A stretch of 5,832 bases of DNA from Rhizobiaceae bacterium UBA1291 (GTDB taxonomy: Bacteria > Pseudomonadota > Alphaproteobacteria > Rhizobiales > Rhizobiaceae): positions 9,588 through 15,419 of the forward strand of contig DBUL01000139.1 in assembly GCA_002307905.1 (NCBI GenBank), written 5' to 3'. How positions within the stretch are numbered: position 1 is the stretch's first letter; each line of letters opens with the position of its first letter. A program made the translations under genes and the position numbers. Below the pieces are notes generated by a model. The model saw only the letters and a list, made by a program, of their open reading frames with translations. It was not told where the DNA came from and ran no database searches. Positions 4,580 to 5,832 of the stretch are shown here, one piece after another.

Positions 4580-5832
4580 ATGTTGAAGATCAGGATCTCC
4601 TCGCCGAAACTGCAGTCCCAATCCGAGCGCCCGGCACACCGGGTCGCGATCATCGGCGGCGGATATACCGGCGCCATCCTCGCCAAGCTTCTGGTCGAGC
4701 GCGGCCTGCACGACATAGACGACGTCACAGTCTTTGAGCCTCGGCACCGACTGGGATCCGGCCTCGCCTACGACGTCGAGGACATCGACGTTCGCCTCAA
4801 TGTCGCGGCCCACAGGATGCGCGCGATCCCCGGTGCGCCGACAGCCTTTCTCGACTGGTTGCAGGCGAGCGGCACACTCACCGTCGATCCGCAAGCGGTC
4901 ACCCCGGAAGGCATCTTCGCCCGCCGCCGCGATTTCGGGCGGTTCATGCAGGCACAACTGACGCCTCACCTGGACAGTGGAGCGATCCGTCACGTGCGGC
5001 AGACCGTTCGAGCTGTCGAACGCCTAAACGAGCAGTGGCGGATCACCGGCTCCGGAGGCGCTCTAGTCCTTGCCGACATCCTGATCCTCGCCACAGGACA
5101 TCCGTGCGCATCGAAACCTGCCGCAATCGATAGGCTCGATCCTCTCACGGCAGTCCGTGTCACCGATGTCTTTGCGCCGGACGCCTTCGCTCGTATCGGC
5201 AGATCCGACCCAATCTTGATCGTGGGTTCGGGCCTGACCGCTCTCGATGCGCTCAGCCGACTGGAGACGCTCGGCCACGACGGGAAGATCATGCTTGTGT
5301 CCCGCTCGGGTCACATGCCGAGACCCCATGCCGGCGGCGGCTTTTCTCCCTTCGGTGACTTTCGCGGCACGGATCTGACCTCCGCCAGGAAGCTCCTCGT
5401 AAAGGTGCGCGAGACGATCGCGGCAGCTAAAGAGCAGGGCATTCCCTGGCAATCCGTTTTCGATGCTCTACGGCAGCATGCGCAGGATCTCTGGCAGGGG
5501 CTGCCCTTGCACGAACGGCAAAAGTTTCTGCACCGCCTGCGCCGCTGGTACGACGTCCACCGCCACCGAATGCCGCCGCAAGCAGCCGCGGTACTGGAAA
5601 GGGGGCAGGATATGGGGTGCTTCACCACGAAGAGCGGCGACCTCACATCCGTCATCCGGGACGGGGACGACCTGCTGGCAGCGTTCGAAACCCGCGACGG
5701 CCGGGCCGAGTTCCGCTGTCGCCATATCCTTTTGGCCACAGGCCCGGACTTCCGCGACTATGCTGCGCACCAGCGGTTCCTGCTCGCGATGAAACGGGAA
5801 GGCCTGATCCAGTCGGACCCGCTCGGTCTGGG
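4580..5832 (+). CDS. FAD/NAD(P)-binding protein, YdhS/COG4529-like (3' end outside window)
   Basis: The reading frame is open from the ATG at 4580 to the window edge, giving 417 residues without the C-terminus. Two dinucleotide-binding motifs are visible: RVAIIGGGYTGAILA (21-35, GGGYTG) near the N-terminus and ILIVGSGLTALDAL (212-225). Two ATG-type strands follow them, LILATGHP (168-175) and ILLATGPD (383-390). With VSRSGHMPRPH (240-250), this fits the NAD_binding_9 (PF13454) proteins typified by E. coli YdhS, usually about 450-550 residues, so some tens of residues are probably missing. The fold is that of flavin-dependent oxidoreductases or oxygenases, but the family reaction is unknown. 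A strong site (AAGGA, 4567-4571) lies 8 nt before the ATG. The gene is divergent from the flavin reductase and preceded by a good promoter and a perfect dyad, suggesting co-regulation with the monooxygenase operon. It could be another monooxygenase-like step or a reductase. Confidence 0.88.
   Translation, partial: MLKIRISSPKLQSQSERPAHRVAIIGGGYTGAILAKLLVERGLHDIDDVTVFEPRHRLGSGLAYDVEDIDVRLNVAAHRMRAIPGAPTAFLDWLQASGTLTVDPQAVTPEGIFARRRDFGRFMQAQLTPHLDSGAIRHVRQTVRAVERLNEQWRITGSGGALVLADILILATGHPCASKPAAIDRLDPLTAVRVTDVFAPDAFARIGRSDPILIVGSGLTALDALSRLETLGHDGKIMLVSRSGHMPRPHAGGGFSPFGDFRGTDLTSARKLLVKVRETIAAAKEQGIPWQSVFDALRQHAQDLWQGLPLHERQKFLHRLRRWYDVHRHRMPPQAAAVLERGQDMGCFTTKSGDLTSVIRDGDDLLAAFETRDGRAEFRCRHILLATGPDFRDYAAHQRFLLAMKREGLIQSDPLGL

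Noticed and set aside
5311..5739. Minus-strand open reading frames inside the FAD/NAD(P)-binding protein gene.
   Set aside because: The plus frame has two dinucleotide-binding motifs and is open for 417 codons; the minus frames give low-complexity Arg/Cys-rich translations.

Overview
The window looks like chromosomal or plasmid DNA of an alphaproteobacterium, most likely Hyphomicrobiales (Rhizobium/Agrobacterium/Ensifer-like). The reasons are the high-GC coding sequence with strong third-position GC, short AT-rich control regions, promoter candidates close to the rhizobial CTTGAC-N17-CTATAT pattern, and the gene families present. No RNA gene, CRISPR array, insertion sequence or phage gene is visible, and coding density is high.

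The layout has four transcription blocks. (1) Minus strand, 2311 down to 1: an FMN-dependent NtaA/DszA-family monooxygenase (959-2311), an SsuC/TauC-type ABC permease (111-950), and the first 21 codons of an exported protein (1-63), probably the transporter's substrate-binding protein. No ATPase gene lies inside the window. (2) Plus strand, 2574-3020: an Rrf2/CymR-like regulator with four clustered cysteines, divergent from block 1. (3) Minus strand, 4440 down to 2996: a flavin reductase (3901-4440), then an unusually short acyl-CoA-dehydrogenase-like protein (2996-3871) whose 3' end overlaps the regulator gene tail to tail by 25 bp. (4) Plus strand, from 4580 past the window end: a two-Rossmann-fold FAD/NAD(P)-binding protein (YdhS/COG4529-like), divergent from block 3.

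The most economical reading is an organosulfur scavenging locus. The ABC system would import a sulfonate- or sulfone-like compound, the flavin reductase would supply reduced FMN, and the monooxygenase would break a C-S (or C-N) bond to release sulfur. The dehydrogenase-like protein would be an additional flavin-dependent or accessory step, and the Rrf2 protein would report sulfur (cysteine) or Fe-S status. The substrate cannot be read from the sequence, and a role in nitrogen-compound (NTA/EDTA-type) or S-modified cysteine breakdown is possible.

The most notable non-coding signal is an AT-rich dyad that occurs twice, once before the monooxygenase (about 2358-2375) and once before the FAD protein (4523-4542). 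Read toward the downstream gene, the two copies match at 13 of 16 positions, and the second covers the -10 region of a good promoter candidate. This is a plausible operator linking blocks 1 and 4 (and perhaps 3) to the Rrf2 regulator.
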